From Chlamydiales bacterium (GTDB lineage: Bacteria > Chlamydiota > Chlamydiia > Chlamydiales > Criblamydiaceae), in assembly GCA_024233575.1 (NCBI GenBank), contig JACKPN010000002.1:124001-188000 (forward strand): a stretch of 64,000 nucleotides of DNA, read 5' to 3'. Below, one piece after another: positions 27,307-35,786 of the stretch. The position numbers and the translations under genes are program-made. The number at the start of each line of letters is the position of its first letter. The first letter of the stretch is position 1. The notes beneath the pieces are model-generated. The model worked only from the letters and a program-made list of their open reading frames with translations, did no database searches and was not told where the DNA came from.

Positions 27307-28725
27307 ATGGGTCAAAACTTGCTGGCTTATGTGGCCAGGCCTGGTGTTATTCTAAAATATCTAGGGCACTTAGGGATGGCGTTAGGGGTAATTGTAGTGG
27401 TACCCATGATCGCCTCAATATTTTTTGGTGAATGGAATTTCTTCCTATATTACTTGGTAATCTCTGCGGCTTCTTTGATATTGGGATATCGATTCAGTAA
27501 GATCACAACGGCGAACACGATTCAGCATAATGAAGTGATCATTGTTATTTCCCTTTCATTCTTCGGGGGGTCGGTCATTGCTGCTTTGCCCCTGATGGCT
27601 GACGGTTTCTCCTTTGCTAATGCATTATTTGAAGCGATTTCCGGCATTACCACAACAGGATTGACGATGGTTACCCGCTGGGACAACCTGTCCGCTACAA
27701 CTTATTTTACAAGGGCTTGGCTGCAATGGACGGGTGGGCTTGGCATCTTAATTTTTTCCCTTGCTCTTCTGCCTAGGCACGCCATCATTGTAAAAATGCC
27801 GGAATCTCTGCAGTCAGACAATGAAGATCCTATCGGCGGCAGCAGGCATCACGCACAGATTATCCTTTACGTGTACTGTTTTTTTACCATTCTCGGTATT
27901 GTCGGTATGCTCCTAATGGGGAGCAGACTATATGACGCTGTGTTGTTGGTGTTGGCTTCGGTATCGACAGGAGGTTTTTCTCCGTATCCAGAGAGCATTG
28001 CTACGATAAGCAGAATGCAGCAGATCGGACTCCTGGGGCTGGCATTTTTCTGTGCGATTTCTTTGCCTTTTTACTACAAACTCTGGAATCATCGTGTTTT
28101 GCTCACGCAGCAGAGTATACAAGCGATCGGCATGGTCATTTTTTGCTCTTTGGTCTCGCTAGCTCTCGGTTGGACGATAGACTCTTGGATTGTCGGAGTC
28201 TCCGCACAGACAACGACAGGCTTTTCATCCATAGACATTTCGCCTCTTGCTGACAGTAAAAAGCTGATACTCTCCATTTCTATGCTGATAGGCGGAGGCG
28301 TTGGCTCTACCGCAGGGGGGTTCAAAATCCTTCGGTTACTGTTATTTTTCATCGCCTTGAGGACTTTGATCATGCGCATCAATCAAACAAGCCATGCGGT
28401 ATATACGCCAAAGTTTCTCGGAATTCCTTTCTCGGATAAGCAGTTTGAGCAGGCAGCGACACTCATTAGCCTTTATTTTTTTGTTGCCGGTGCTTCTTGG
28501 CTTTGTTTTGTCGGAATGGGCTATCCCGCTGTCGACTCCCTTTTTGAAGTAGCTTCGGCAATCGGAACCGTAGGGCTTTCCACTGGGATCACCTCTCCCG
28601 ACCTCCCCGTGGTTTTGAAGGGAGTATTAAGCGTAGACATGCTATTAGGTAGACTTGAAATTTTCCCATGGCTTGTCGTTCTATATCCGGGCACATGGTT
28701 CGGGCAATATCTGGAGGAAAAATGA
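27307..28725 (+). CDS. trkH: TrkH-family potassium uptake membrane subunit
   Basis: A 472-residue membrane protein of the Trk/Ktr/HKT family. The four pore loops can be seen: ISGITTTGLTMV, ASVSTGGFSPYPES, SAQTTTGFSSIDI and SAIGTVGLSTGIT; GGVGSTAGGFKILR follows the third. It works with a cytosolic TrkA-type regulator, which is encoded by the next gene with an ATGA overlap. An AAAGAAAGATG context marks the start. Confidence 0.95.
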   Translation: MGQNLLAYVARPGVILKYLGHLGMALGVIVVVPMIASIFFGEWNFFLYYLVISAASLILGYRFSKITTANTIQHNEVIIVISLSFFGGSVIAALPLMADGFSFANALFEAISGITTTGLTMVTRWDNLSATTYFTRAWLQWTGGLGILIFSLALLPRHAIIVKMPESLQSDNEDPIGGSRHHAQIILYVYCFFTILGIVGMLLMGSRLYDAVLLVLASVSTGGFSPYPESIATISRMQQIGLLGLAFFCAISLPFYYKLWNHRVLLTQQSIQAIGMVIFCSLVSLALGWTIDSWIVGVSAQTTTGFSSIDISPLADSKKLILSISMLIGGGVGSTAGGFKILRLLLFFIALRTLIMRINQTSHAVYTPKFLGIPFSDKQFEQAATLISLYFFVAGASWLCFVGMGYPAVDSLFEVASAIGTVGLSTGITSPDLPVVLKGVLSVDMLLGRLEIFPWLVVLYPGTWFGQYLEEK

Positions 28726-29372
28726 GAATCGTCTTTTATGGCCTATGTGAATTAACTGTCATGACGGCGCAGAAGTTTATCGAACAGAACCATGACATTA
28801 TCATCATGGACCCTAATAAAGAGAAAATCGAAGAGATCAAAGATTCCATGGACTGCAATTTTCTTGTTGGCGATGCTATCCATCCAGATATTCTAAAAGA
28901 AACCAATCCGAAGGAAGTCGACCTGTTCCTTGCTCTCTCAGACATGAGTCAAAACAATCTGGTTGCCTGCCTTGTTGGACGTTCTTTGGGTGCCAAGCGT
29001 GTTATTCTAAGAGTCGACGATCCAGAGTATAGAAAAGTGTGTGCAGAACTTGGATTGTTGGATGTGATTGTCTCTCCTCAAATTGTCAGCGAATATCTAA
29101 CCGACGTTATTTTGAATGAGAACATCTTGAAGCTGACAAGAAATGTAAGAGACAAAGCTTGCCTTTACCATATTCCCATCCATGAGGACAAAATCGAGAA
29201 ACTGGCAGATTTAAAGCTGCCCCAAAAAACGCGAGTCATCTATTACTTGCGTGATGGTGAGTTTCATCATTATGACGACTCTGTAAGTTTTCAGAAAGGC
29301 GATGAAATCATCTTATTGACAGATCGTGACAACTTGGAAAAGTTGAAAAAGAGCTGGGGAAAAGAAAAATAA
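28722..29372 (+). CDS. trkA: TrkA-type RCK regulator of potassium uptake
   Basis: A 216-residue protein with an N-terminal RCK NAD-binding domain and a C-terminal TrkA_C domain (about 140-215, ending GDEIILLTDRDNLEKL). The start is ATG 28722, which overlaps the trkH stop and follows GGAGGA. The usual GxGxxG nucleotide loop is degenerate (FYGLCELTVMTA, residues 5-16), with only the first Gly kept, although the acidic strand end IIIMDPNKEK is present. Ligand specificity may differ from NAD. Confidence 0.9.
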   Translation: MRIVFYGLCELTVMTAQKFIEQNHDIIIMDPNKEKIEEIKDSMDCNFLVGDAIHPDILKETNPKEVDLFLALSDMSQNNLVACLVGRSLGAKRVILRVDDPEYRKVCAELGLLDVIVSPQIVSEYLTDVILNENILKLTRNVRDKACLYHIPIHEDKIEKLADLKLPQKTRVIYYLRDGEFHHYDDSVSFQKGDEIILLTDRDNLEKLKKSWGKEK

Positions 29373-29381
29373 GGTGCTTTT

Positions 29382-29771
29382 GTGCAGGCGATATTTAGTA
29401 TAGCGATAGGAGCAATCTGCGGGGCATTGATCCGGTGGAAGTTGGGTGAGCACGCGAACCACATTTTTCCCACCATCCCCTTGGGTACGCTGATAGCGAA
29501 TTTGCTAGGATCGTTTTTAATGGGTGCTTTCCTCTTTTTTACCACCAAGCACGCTTTCCTTTCTTACGAAGTCCGCTTAGCAGTGATCACCGGATTTTTA
29601 GGGAGCCTGACCACCTTTTCAACCTTTTCGGCAGAAGCCTTGGAATTGATTTCAAAGCAAGAGCTGCTTTGGTTCTCTGCCTTAGTAGGGCTTCATGTAG
29701 GGGGATCTATCCTTACTGCAGCTCTGGGCTATGCATTCTCTAAGTTCATCTTTCAAACTATCGGAGGCTAA
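29382..29771 (+). CDS. crcB: CrcB/Fluc fluoride channel
   Basis: A 129-residue four-helix protein. GTLIANLLGSFLMG and TGFLGSLTTFSTFS are the Fluc signature with the Asn and Phe residues of the pore. Fluc proteins work as dual-topology dimers that expel fluoride. The start is GTG 29382 with AAGGTG just upstream. It follows trkA by 9 bases and precedes a DUF190 gene by 1 base, the common crcB-DUF190 pairing. Confidence 0.95.
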   Translation: MQAIFSIAIGAICGALIRWKLGEHANHIFPTIPLGTLIANLLGSFLMGAFLFFTTKHAFLSYEVRLAVITGFLGSLTTFSTFSAEALELISKQELLWFSALVGLHVGGSILTAALGYAFSKFIFQTIGG

Positions 29772-29772
29772 A

Positions 29773-30099
29773 ATGGACGGATTTCAGCTTAAATTCTATA
29801 CGCAAGAAAACAGAAAGCACCGTGGCATTTTGCTCTATGAGTGGTTGCTTGAAAAGGCAAAAGAGATGGGGCTCAATGGTGGGTCGGCCTTTAGGGCGAT
29901 GGCAGGCTTCGGGAGACATGGAACGTTGCATGAAGAACACTTTTTTGAACTGCCGGGAAACGTTCCTGTCGAGGTCATCTTCGTTCTATCTTCCGAGGAG
30001 TGCGAGAATTTTCTGGCATTGCTTGACAAGGAGAAACTGAATATTTTCTATGTAAAATTTCCGATCGAATTCGGTGTATTAAATGGTCATATCGAGTGA
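29773..30099 (+). CDS. DUF190 protein paired with CrcB
   Basis: A 108-residue PII-like DUF190 protein: KHRGILLYEWLLEKAKEMGL and GGSAFRAMAGFGRHGTLH are typical of the family. ATG 29773 follows GGAGG by a good distance; longer in-frame starts lie inside crcB and are rejected. DUF190 proteins are often encoded beside fluoride exporters and may regulate them. Confidence 0.92.
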   Translation: MDGFQLKFYTQENRKHRGILLYEWLLEKAKEMGLNGGSAFRAMAGFGRHGTLHEEHFFELPGNVPVEVIFVLSSEECENFLALLDKEKLNIFYVKFPIEFGVLNGHIE

Positions 30100-30155
30100 A
30101 ACGCCGATCCAGCATTTGATCTTTCGCTGATAAGCATCTGATATCTAGTCCCTTA

Positions 30156-30181
30156 TAAAAAACTCGAAAAACCATCTTCAA
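30156..30181. repeat. Short repeated intergenic motif, copy 1
   Basis: The string taaaaaactcgaaaaaccat and its continuation (30156-30181) closely matches 48099-48126 and, more weakly, 51484-51509. All three are intergenic. The shared core is gaaaaaccatcttcaa. It may be a regulatory site or a dispersed small repeat. Confidence 0.35.
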
Positions 30182-30196
30182 TCAATTAATTTTGTG

Positions 30197-30390
30197 TCAA
30201 ATGGTTACTATCCAAAGAGTTGATTCTCCAAAGCCAAATTCAAAACAGCTGCATTAGGATTTTTTGCAAAAAAATCTTCTAAAAATACAATTGCAGATTC
30301 GGTAAGCCATGGCTCGGTCCGCATCTTGCCTGGAAGGGTGGAGCATATTCCTATTAATAATGTAAAGATGATGAAGAAGAATCGATTCAT
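30197..30390 (-). pseudogene. Truncated, frameshifted SAM-methyltransferase fragment with signal peptide
   Basis: From ATG 30390, with GGAGGA just upstream, the frame reads a signal peptide (MNRFFFIIFTLLIGICS), then EPWLTESAIVFLEDF and PNAAVL. At about 30236 one G appears to be missing. Restoring it changes the end from NLALENQLFG to LEFGFGESTLW, the SAM-binding loop of methyltransferases that carry 'LEFGSGGST'. The repaired frame still stops at 30197, after fewer than 70 residues, so the rest of the enzyme is gone. The uncorrected frame ends at 30208 as a 60-residue peptide. Confidence 0.6.
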
Positions 30391-30476
30391 TTGCTGGTCC
30401 TCCGTTGTTTCCCTGATAACCAGATTGACTTTTGATCGAATATTCAATAATAGTAAAAAAAAAAATTGGAGAGAGT

Positions 30477-31154
30477 ATGAGAGCTCGTTTTGTTTTTTCA
30501 AACGTTCTAATTTGTCTAACTGTTCTTACCTCAGTGTTTTTCGGGACCGTTATTGCTGTTGATCCTATGCAGCAGCTGCAAGAGGGAAATCGCCGTTTTG
30601 CAAACAATACTTCAGCCAATACTAGTTTATCTCAGAAAGAAAGGGAGAAACTTGCTACTGGGCAAACGCCTTTCGCAACGATCGTTGCATGTTCCGATTC
30701 CCGTGTTCCCCCGGAAATTATCTTCGATCAGGGAGCTGGAGATCTGTTCATTGTTCGTTTGGCAGGAAATACTGTTGATGAATTTGCTCTCGCTAGCATC
30801 GAGTATGGGATATCCTACCTCCGAACTCCTTTGCTTGTTGTGATGGGACATGCTAATTGCGGTGCCGTCAAAGCGGCTTTTAACTTAAAAGAAGGGGAGT
30901 TCAGCCCTAAACTGACGGCCCTTTTGAAAAACATAGAACCGGCTGTGAAGCAGGCGATAGACCAGAACCCAGGAAAGTCACAGGAAGAACTGGTTGATAT
31001 TGCGATTAAGCTCAACGCTCAAAATGTTCTTAAGGAAATTACCGATAGGGTGCCTGCCGTTAAGGAATTGAAGGATAAGGGGAAACTCTCTGTCAATACA
31101 GGTGTCTTCCAATTCGAAACAGGAAAAGTTGAGTGGCAATCAGACGAAGCTTAG
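30477..31154 (+). CDS. Exported beta-class carbonic anhydrase
   Basis: A 225-residue beta-carbonic anhydrase that interconverts CO2 and bicarbonate. Zinc and catalytic residues are Cys72 and Asp74 (ACSDSRVPPE) and His125 and Cys128 (MGHANCGAV). The start is ATG 30477 behind GGAGAG, giving a signal peptide (MRARFVFSNVLICLTVL to about VIAV), so the enzyme should be periplasmic. Its 3' end overlaps the convergent SnoaL-like gene by 15 bases. A SulP transporter, a family with bicarbonate carriers, is encoded about 1.4 kb downstream on the other strand. Confidence 0.93.
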   Translation: MRARFVFSNVLICLTVLTSVFFGTVIAVDPMQQLQEGNRRFANNTSANTSLSQKEREKLATGQTPFATIVACSDSRVPPEIIFDQGAGDLFIVRLAGNTVDEFALASIEYGISYLRTPLLVVMGHANCGAVKAAFNLKEGEFSPKLTALLKNIEPAVKQAIDQNPGKSQEELVDIAIKLNAQNVLKEITDRVPAVKELKDKGKLSVNTGVFQFETGKVEWQSDEA

Positions 31155-31550
31155 AAGATCCGTTTGGTGGGAGATCATCTTCCAGCTTCCATCCTCTCTT
31201 CTAAAGATATTCAGTGCTCGTATTTTCACGCTTTTGGCGGTGCCATTGATGTAGTTAGTCCCTACTTCATAGTTCTGAATGATGGCGATATCCCCTTGTT
31301 GAATGATATGAATATCTTTAGGCTCTATATTGCCTTTTAGGCTGAGAGAAGCCTGCTCCTTCCAAGCATTGAAGACGTGCTTCCATCCCTTCAAGATTCC
31401 TCCCTGAGGGCCTAAATAGGTGACATCATCAGCATGGGACCAAACACTTTCCATACCGCCTGTCTTTCCTTCAAAAATACCATGAAGAGCAGAATAGAAC
31501 TCTTTTACAGCTGAGATCACTTCTGTTGTACTTTCTTCAGTTTTTCTCAT
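31140..31550 (-). CDS. SnoaL/NTF2-like fold protein
   Basis: A 136-residue protein of the SnoaL-like (NTF2 superfamily) type: an N-terminal helix EVISAVKEFYSALHGIFEG, then WSHADDVTYLGPQGGILKGW, and a curved sheet ending RREDGSWKMISHQTD. Such proteins often catalyse small-molecule reactions or act as ketosteroid-isomerase-like enzymes. ATG 31550 is chosen because AGGAGG precedes it; an earlier frame start is not supported. Confidence 0.85.
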   Translation of the reverse strand: MRKTEESTTEVISAVKEFYSALHGIFEGKTGGMESVWSHADDVTYLGPQGGILKGWKHVFNAWKEQASLSLKGNIEPKDIHIIQQGDIAIIQNYEVGTNYINGTAKSVKIRALNIFRREDGSWKMISHQTDLLSFV

Positions 31551-31802
31551 GATAGCCTCCTTGCTTCTATAAACAATCAATATTCCTTTAGATTATTTTT
31601 TATCAAGTCACTTTAAGTATATAACATTTAAGGTGATACGTGATGATTAATAGACTCCTCTATGCAATTGAAGAAAAGGCGTTTTCAGCAAACAGGACAG
31701 CGAGGGATATCGATTCTTGAACCTTTATCGGTATCAATGAAAAATAAACTACTTGAAACAAATCGACAGCGGAATATGATGATCAAAAAACTGTGGGGAA
31801 CT

Positions 31803-32522
31803 ATGAGAAAACTGTTATCATTTTTTGTTATTTTTTTGTCCAACATCACAATGCTTTCAGCAAATATTTGTCAAAGTCAACCGGCATGTTGGCAAGGATT
31901 ATACCTAGTGGGTCAGCTCGGAGGAGGGTGGAGCAAGGAAGAGGTAAAATTCACAAATACCAATTACTTCAACACCTTGGGGGCCGAGCTCCTTGGATCG
32001 ACCTTTGACTTGAAACCACGCGGGTTTCTAGGCGGCGGCGGTGCTGGCTATCTTTGCCAAAGAGGATGTTGCGTATTCGGGGTCGAAGCAGGCGCACTCG
32101 GTCTCAACTTAAAAAATCAGGAGCCTAGTCCATGGTTCCCAGATTTGGATACTTTCACATCAAGGCTTAATTGGCTTGCTTACACCAAACTACGTCTAGG
32201 TTATGCTTATAACTGTTTTCTCCCTTTCGTAACTGTAGGTTGGGCGGGTGCTTTCGTCGACCTTCATCTGTATGATGCCGACGAGGATATCACTTCACAT
32301 TCAAGAGATTGGGCAAATGGCTGGACCATAGGCGTGGGATGCGACTATAAAATGACTCAATGCATCTCTTTCGGTCTCGCTTACGATTATGCTGACCTAC
32401 GTTATCATGACAAAACAATAGGCTGCCCAAGCTGCGGATCAGGTGTTGGTTTTGGAACTCCCATTGTCGACAACCGGATACATGCACACATTGCTGTTGC
32501 TAGGATCGTTTTCAATCTTTAG
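31803..32522 (+). CDS. Cysteine-containing outer membrane beta-barrel protein
   Basis: A 239-residue exported protein of the small OmpA/Omp25-type eight-stranded barrel class. After a signal peptide (MRKLLSFFVIFLSNITMLSA) come CWQGLYLVGQLGGGWSKEE, repeated alternating strands, and a C-terminal aromatic end HAHIAVARIVFNL. Cys residues (CQRGCCVFG, CPSCGSG) could form disulfides, as in chlamydial envelope proteins. The frame is open upstream to 31662, but ATG 31803, behind a GGGGA, gives the signal peptide. It is related in style to the barrel at 41575. Its last 11 bases overlap the SulP gene. Confidence 0.8.
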   Translation: MRKLLSFFVIFLSNITMLSANICQSQPACWQGLYLVGQLGGGWSKEEVKFTNTNYFNTLGAELLGSTFDLKPRGFLGGGGAGYLCQRGCCVFGVEAGALGLNLKNQEPSPWFPDLDTFTSRLNWLAYTKLRLGYAYNCFLPFVTVGWAGAFVDLHLYDADEDITSHSRDWANGWTIGVGCDYKMTQCISFGLAYDYADLRYHDKTIGCPSCGSGVGFGTPIVDNRIHAHIAVARIVFNL

Positions 32523-34164
32523 CCATTAATCGCGCTTGCTGCAATGCCTCTTCATAAGAAGAGGCATTGCTCACATGATCCCACGAGCTTTCATTATTGA
32601 ACTTAGAGAGGATGCTTGATGGCTGTGTTTGCAATGCAGAGAATATGACAGCGATCTTCTTTGTTCTACACTGTCTGACAAGGTCTTCTAAGGCAGAAAC
32701 ACCGGTTGTATCAAGGAAAGGCACCAGCCGCATCCGAATAATCAAAACTTTAGGATTTTCACCGATTTTTTTTAAAAGTTCGGGAATGTCGCTGGCAACA
32801 CCAAAAAAAATCGGGCCGGCAATCCAAAACACTTCGACGCCTTTGGGTAGAGCCTCCCTTTGGTCTTCCTCTTCGCGTTCTTGACCAAACCCGTCCTTCA
32901 TCCCTTTAGAAATTTCGATTGACCGTGCCATTCGCGCAACAAACAGCAGGCATGCCAAGGTGACGCCGACGCCAATAGCTACCGTTAGATCGACAAAAAT
33001 AGTCAGTAGAAATGACAAGACCAGAACCATTCTATCGCTTCCCGAGAATTTCATCGTCCGTGCAAAACGATGCGCGTCACTCATTCCCCAAGCGACAAAA
33101 AATAGAATCGCTGCCAAGGCGGTCATCGGGACATATTTCATAGTACCCGCAGCGAACAGGATGAACAACAATAGGAAAGCGGCATGGAATATCCCCGCAA
33201 AGGGTGTCTTGCCACCTGCTGTTATGTTGGTTGCTGTGCGGGCAATCGCCCCTGTTGCAGGAAGACCACCAAAAAGCGCTGAAAAGAAGTTTGCTATGCC
33301 TTCGGCAATGAGCTCCTGATTCGACCGGTGCTTGTATCCCGTCATTCCATCGGCAACGACAGCGGAAAGGAGAGCTTCTACGCCTGCCAGAAAAGCAATG
33401 ACCAGAGCAGAAGGAAAGACCTGCTGTATTTTCTGGAATGATATCTCTGGCAACTGTGGAACTGGGATTCCCGGCGAGATATCAGGAAAACGCGAGCCGA
33501 TAGTTGCTACATTCAGGTCCAATAAATAGACAGCAACCGATGAAATGACGAGAGCAATAAGATACTGAGGCAGGCGGGGGGCTGCCCTTCGAATGGTCAA
33601 AATAATGGTGACAACAACCAGTCCAATAACGGTAGTTGCATAGTCGAAGTTATTCATCTTCGTCAGATAGACATGCCATTTTTCGACAAAGTCTATCGGT
33701 ACATTCTCGATGTTCAAACCAAAGAAATCTTTCACTTGCGTAGAAGCAATGATGACAGCGATGCCTGCCGTGAATCCCGTGATGACAGGCTGAGGAATAA
33801 ATTTGATAAGCTGACCCAATCGGGCATAACCCGCAATTACGAGAATAACACCAGCCATTAAAGTTGCTATCAGGAGCCCGTCATAGCCATACTGTGTGAT
33901 CACATTGTATATGATGACAACGAAAGCTCCCGTAGGACCACCAATTTGAACGCGAGAGCCGCCGAGCAACGAAATTAAAAAGCCTGCGACGACGGCTGTG
34001 ATTATCCCTTGCTCCGGCGTTGCGCCGCTGGCGATTCCTAAGGCCATAGCTAACGGCAGCGCAACAATCGCCACTGTCAATCCAGCTATGATGTCGGAGC
34101 GTAGATCGGCAAGCTTGTATCCTGCCTTTAACATTGAAATGATTTTTGGGGTGAATTGCAGCAA
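32512..34164 (-). CDS. SulP-family anion transporter with STAS domain
   Basis: A 550-residue SulP permease. The N-terminal LRSDIIAGLTVAIVALPLAM and QIGGPTGAFVVIIYNV are family signatures. A cytosolic STAS domain occupies about the last 120 residues (FLDTTGVSALEDLV). SulP proteins carry sulfate, bicarbonate or dicarboxylates. The start is taken at TTG 34164, 5 bases after the upstream stop, since family alignment begins there (LQFTPKIISML); ATG 34134 is an alternative, and the frame extends upstream only inside another gene. It is the last gene of a five-gene operon. A nearby periplasmic carbonic anhydrase makes bicarbonate a reasonable guess. Confidence 0.9.
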   Translation of the reverse strand: MLQFTPKIISMLKAGYKLADLRSDIIAGLTVAIVALPLAMALGIASGATPEQGIITAVVAGFLISLLGGSRVQIGGPTGAFVVIIYNVITQYGYDGLLIATLMAGVILVIAGYARLGQLIKFIPQPVITGFTAGIAVIIASTQVKDFFGLNIENVPIDFVEKWHVYLTKMNNFDYATTVIGLVVVTIILTIRRAAPRLPQYLIALVISSVAVYLLDLNVATIGSRFPDISPGIPVPQLPEISFQKIQQVFPSALVIAFLAGVEALLSAVVADGMTGYKHRSNQELIAEGIANFFSALFGGLPATGAIARTATNITAGGKTPFAGIFHAAFLLLFILFAAGTMKYVPMTALAAILFFVAWGMSDAHRFARTMKFSGSDRMVLVLSFLLTIFVDLTVAIGVGVTLACLLFVARMARSIEISKGMKDGFGQEREEEDQREALPKGVEVFWIAGPIFFGVASDIPELLKKIGENPKVLIIRMRLVPFLDTTGVSALEDLVRQCRTKKIAVIFSALQTQPSSILSKFNNESSWDHVSNASSYEEALQQARLMAKD

Positions 34165-34169
34165 TTGTG

Positions 34170-34508
34170 TTATCCTACTGTTACCGGTCTGATATTTGCT
34201 CTTTTTAAAGAACGATCCATCGCGCCTGTGAAGGGGTTTATCAAGGTCTGCCAGGATATCATTAGATCGGCGGGAACAGCAAGTATTGCTGTGCGCCATC
34301 CCTTTAAACTTGAAGGTCTGTTCCCTTGGATGATCGGATGTGAAGGCACGGCAAAGGCATAGACCATGCTAACGGCTCCAATCACACCCAATAGACTACT
34401 TTTTTTTGCGGCGTAACAGGCAAAAAGCGTACCTACGACAGTACCAACCAGGTGTACATAACGTGTTAATCTAAGGCTATGATCGGGCACGTAAATGTTG
34501 TCATACAT
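34170..34508 (-). CDS. DUF962/Mpo1-like membrane protein
   Basis: A 112-residue protein with two or three hydrophobic segments. The layout YVPDHSLRLTRYVHLVGT, a hydrophobic hairpin, then SHPIIQGNRPSSLKGW and a final AVPADLMISWQTL follows the DUF962 (Mpo1-like) family. Fungal Mpo1 is a dioxygenase in 2-hydroxy fatty-acid degradation; the His in DHSLRL and VHLVGT and the SHP His would correspond to its iron ligands. ATG 34508 overlaps the upstream stop (ATGTATGA). Confidence 0.7.
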   Translation of the reverse strand: MYDNIYVPDHSLRLTRYVHLVGTVVGTLFACYAAKKSSLLGVIGAVSMVYAFAVPSHPIIQGNRPSSLKGWRTAILAVPADLMISWQTLINPFTGAMDRSLKRANIRPVTVG

Positions 34509-34857
34509 CCCCCCAAAAGGTTGTGCACTCTTTTTTCACCGGAGGCGATCCAATGTTAATGTCTCCGTCATCGCTTCTGAGAGTAAGCATAACATCCAGC
34601 TGTTCCTGATGTTGGACAGTATGATATAGTTCGAGTTGCTTCACAATCTCTTGTATTTTTGATTTGGGGACGTCAACGCACCATCGCAAGTCATCGCTGC
34701 TTAACGTTTCATTCTTTTCTAAAATCCCCATCGTTTTGTTGAAGAGATTCTCGATATGCTTTCGTTGTTTTTCGGCGTGTTTGCTGCCATGCAACCCTTC
34801 ACACCAATTCTTGAATTGGACGATAAATCCACTGAATGTTTCGCATTTAAGAGTCAT
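34501..34857 (-). CDS. Hypothetical protein, 118 aa, coupled to its neighbours
   Basis: I do not recognise this family. The product is a soluble, charged, mostly helical protein with a C-terminal strand-rich tail. ATG 34857 overlaps the allantoinase-like gene stop as ATGA and follows GGAAG, and its own stop overlaps the next start, so it is firmly part of the operon. No catalytic motif is visible. Confidence 0.65.
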   Translation of the reverse strand: MTLKCETFSGFIVQFKNWCEGLHGSKHAEKQRKHIENLFNKTMGILEKNETLSSDDLRWCVDVPKSKIQEIVKQLELYHTVQHQEQLDVMLTLRSDDGDINIGSPPVKKECTTFWGDV

Positions 34858-35768
34858 GTTCTGCTTCCTATTGTCGAGTTTAGCGAACGGAAATGTTCGG
34901 CAATGTCTATACGTCTCGCAAACCAAACCTCCTCTTCATCGGATGCATGATCCAGAAACTGGATGAGACCGCGAATGCGTCCTGGACGACCGATTAATCG
35001 CGGATGGATTCCGATCGACATCATTGCAGGGCATTCCTCGCCTTCTTCCCATAGCGTGTTAAATGCATCGATGCAATAGGTGGCAAAATCTTCTGCTAAC
35101 ACAAAGTTGCCGCCGGCCATGAAGCGCATGTCATTGGTATCAAAAGCATAAGGCATAACAACATGTTCTTTGCCGGCTATCTTTTGTATATGGGGAAGAT
35201 CGTCATCGTATGCGTCTGAATCGTAGAGAAAGCCCTCTTCAACAAGCAAGCGACGTGTGTTTGGCGATGGCGCGCCTTTTGTGTGCCAGCCTAAAGGACG
35301 TACGCCGCAAGCTTCTTCGATAATACTAACAGTATTGGTAATGACTTGACGTTCATGGCTTTCGTCCATCCCCGCATGCGACTCCCAACGGTAGCCGTGC
35401 GCCGCAATTTCGTGACCGCGAGCATGCGCATCACTAGCTATCCACGGAGAGCGTTCGATCGCCCTTCCTGCGCAGCTCAGTGTACAAGGAATGTCGTAGC
35501 TTTCCAAAATGCGCATGAGCCGCCAATAGCCGACACGAGGGCCGTAGTCAAAATGTGAATTTAGGCAAAAATTGGGGACGTTCTCAACCTTTTCGATAAT
35601 TTCATAAACGCTTTCGTTGCTCTCATCGCCATCCGCTAACGATAGCTCTGCTCCCGCTTCGATGTTGATCACAACAGAAATAGCGATACGTGCGCCTTCT
35701 GGCCACTTTGGATTGGGCGGCTTTCCACTGTAGCCGCGAAAATCTCTTGGATAAATGTTACTTGTCAT
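34854..35768 (-). CDS. PuuE-like allantoinase/polysaccharide deacetylase family protein
   Basis: A 304-residue NodB-fold protein. The N-terminal pattern YPRDFRGYSGKPPNPKWPEG with INIEAGAELSLADGDESNES, FDYGPRVGYWRLMRILE, and ARGHEIAAHGYRWESH is that of cofactor-independent allantoinase PuuE and related imidase-like proteins. These act on allantoin or similar cyclic imides rather than on polysaccharide. GGAG lies 10 bases before ATG 35768; an earlier TTG is less likely. No other purine-degradation gene is seen in the window, so the true substrate is open. Confidence 0.85.
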   Translation of the reverse strand: MTSNIYPRDFRGYSGKPPNPKWPEGARIAISVVINIEAGAELSLADGDESNESVYEIIEKVENVPNFCLNSHFDYGPRVGYWRLMRILESYDIPCTLSCAGRAIERSPWIASDAHARGHEIAAHGYRWESHAGMDESHERQVITNTVSIIEEACGVRPLGWHTKGAPSPNTRRLLVEEGFLYDSDAYDDDLPHIQKIAGKEHVVMPYAFDTNDMRFMAGGNFVLAEDFATYCIDAFNTLWEEGEECPAMMSIGIHPRLIGRPGRIRGLIQFLDHASDEEEVWFARRIDIAEHFRSLNSTIGSRT

Positions 35769-35786
35769 GTGCCTGACTCCCAATGC

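Noticed and set aside
34165..34299. 45-residue N-terminal extension of SulP
   Set aside because: It lies within the DUF962 gene in another frame and does not resemble SulP N-termini; the family match begins at TTG 34164.
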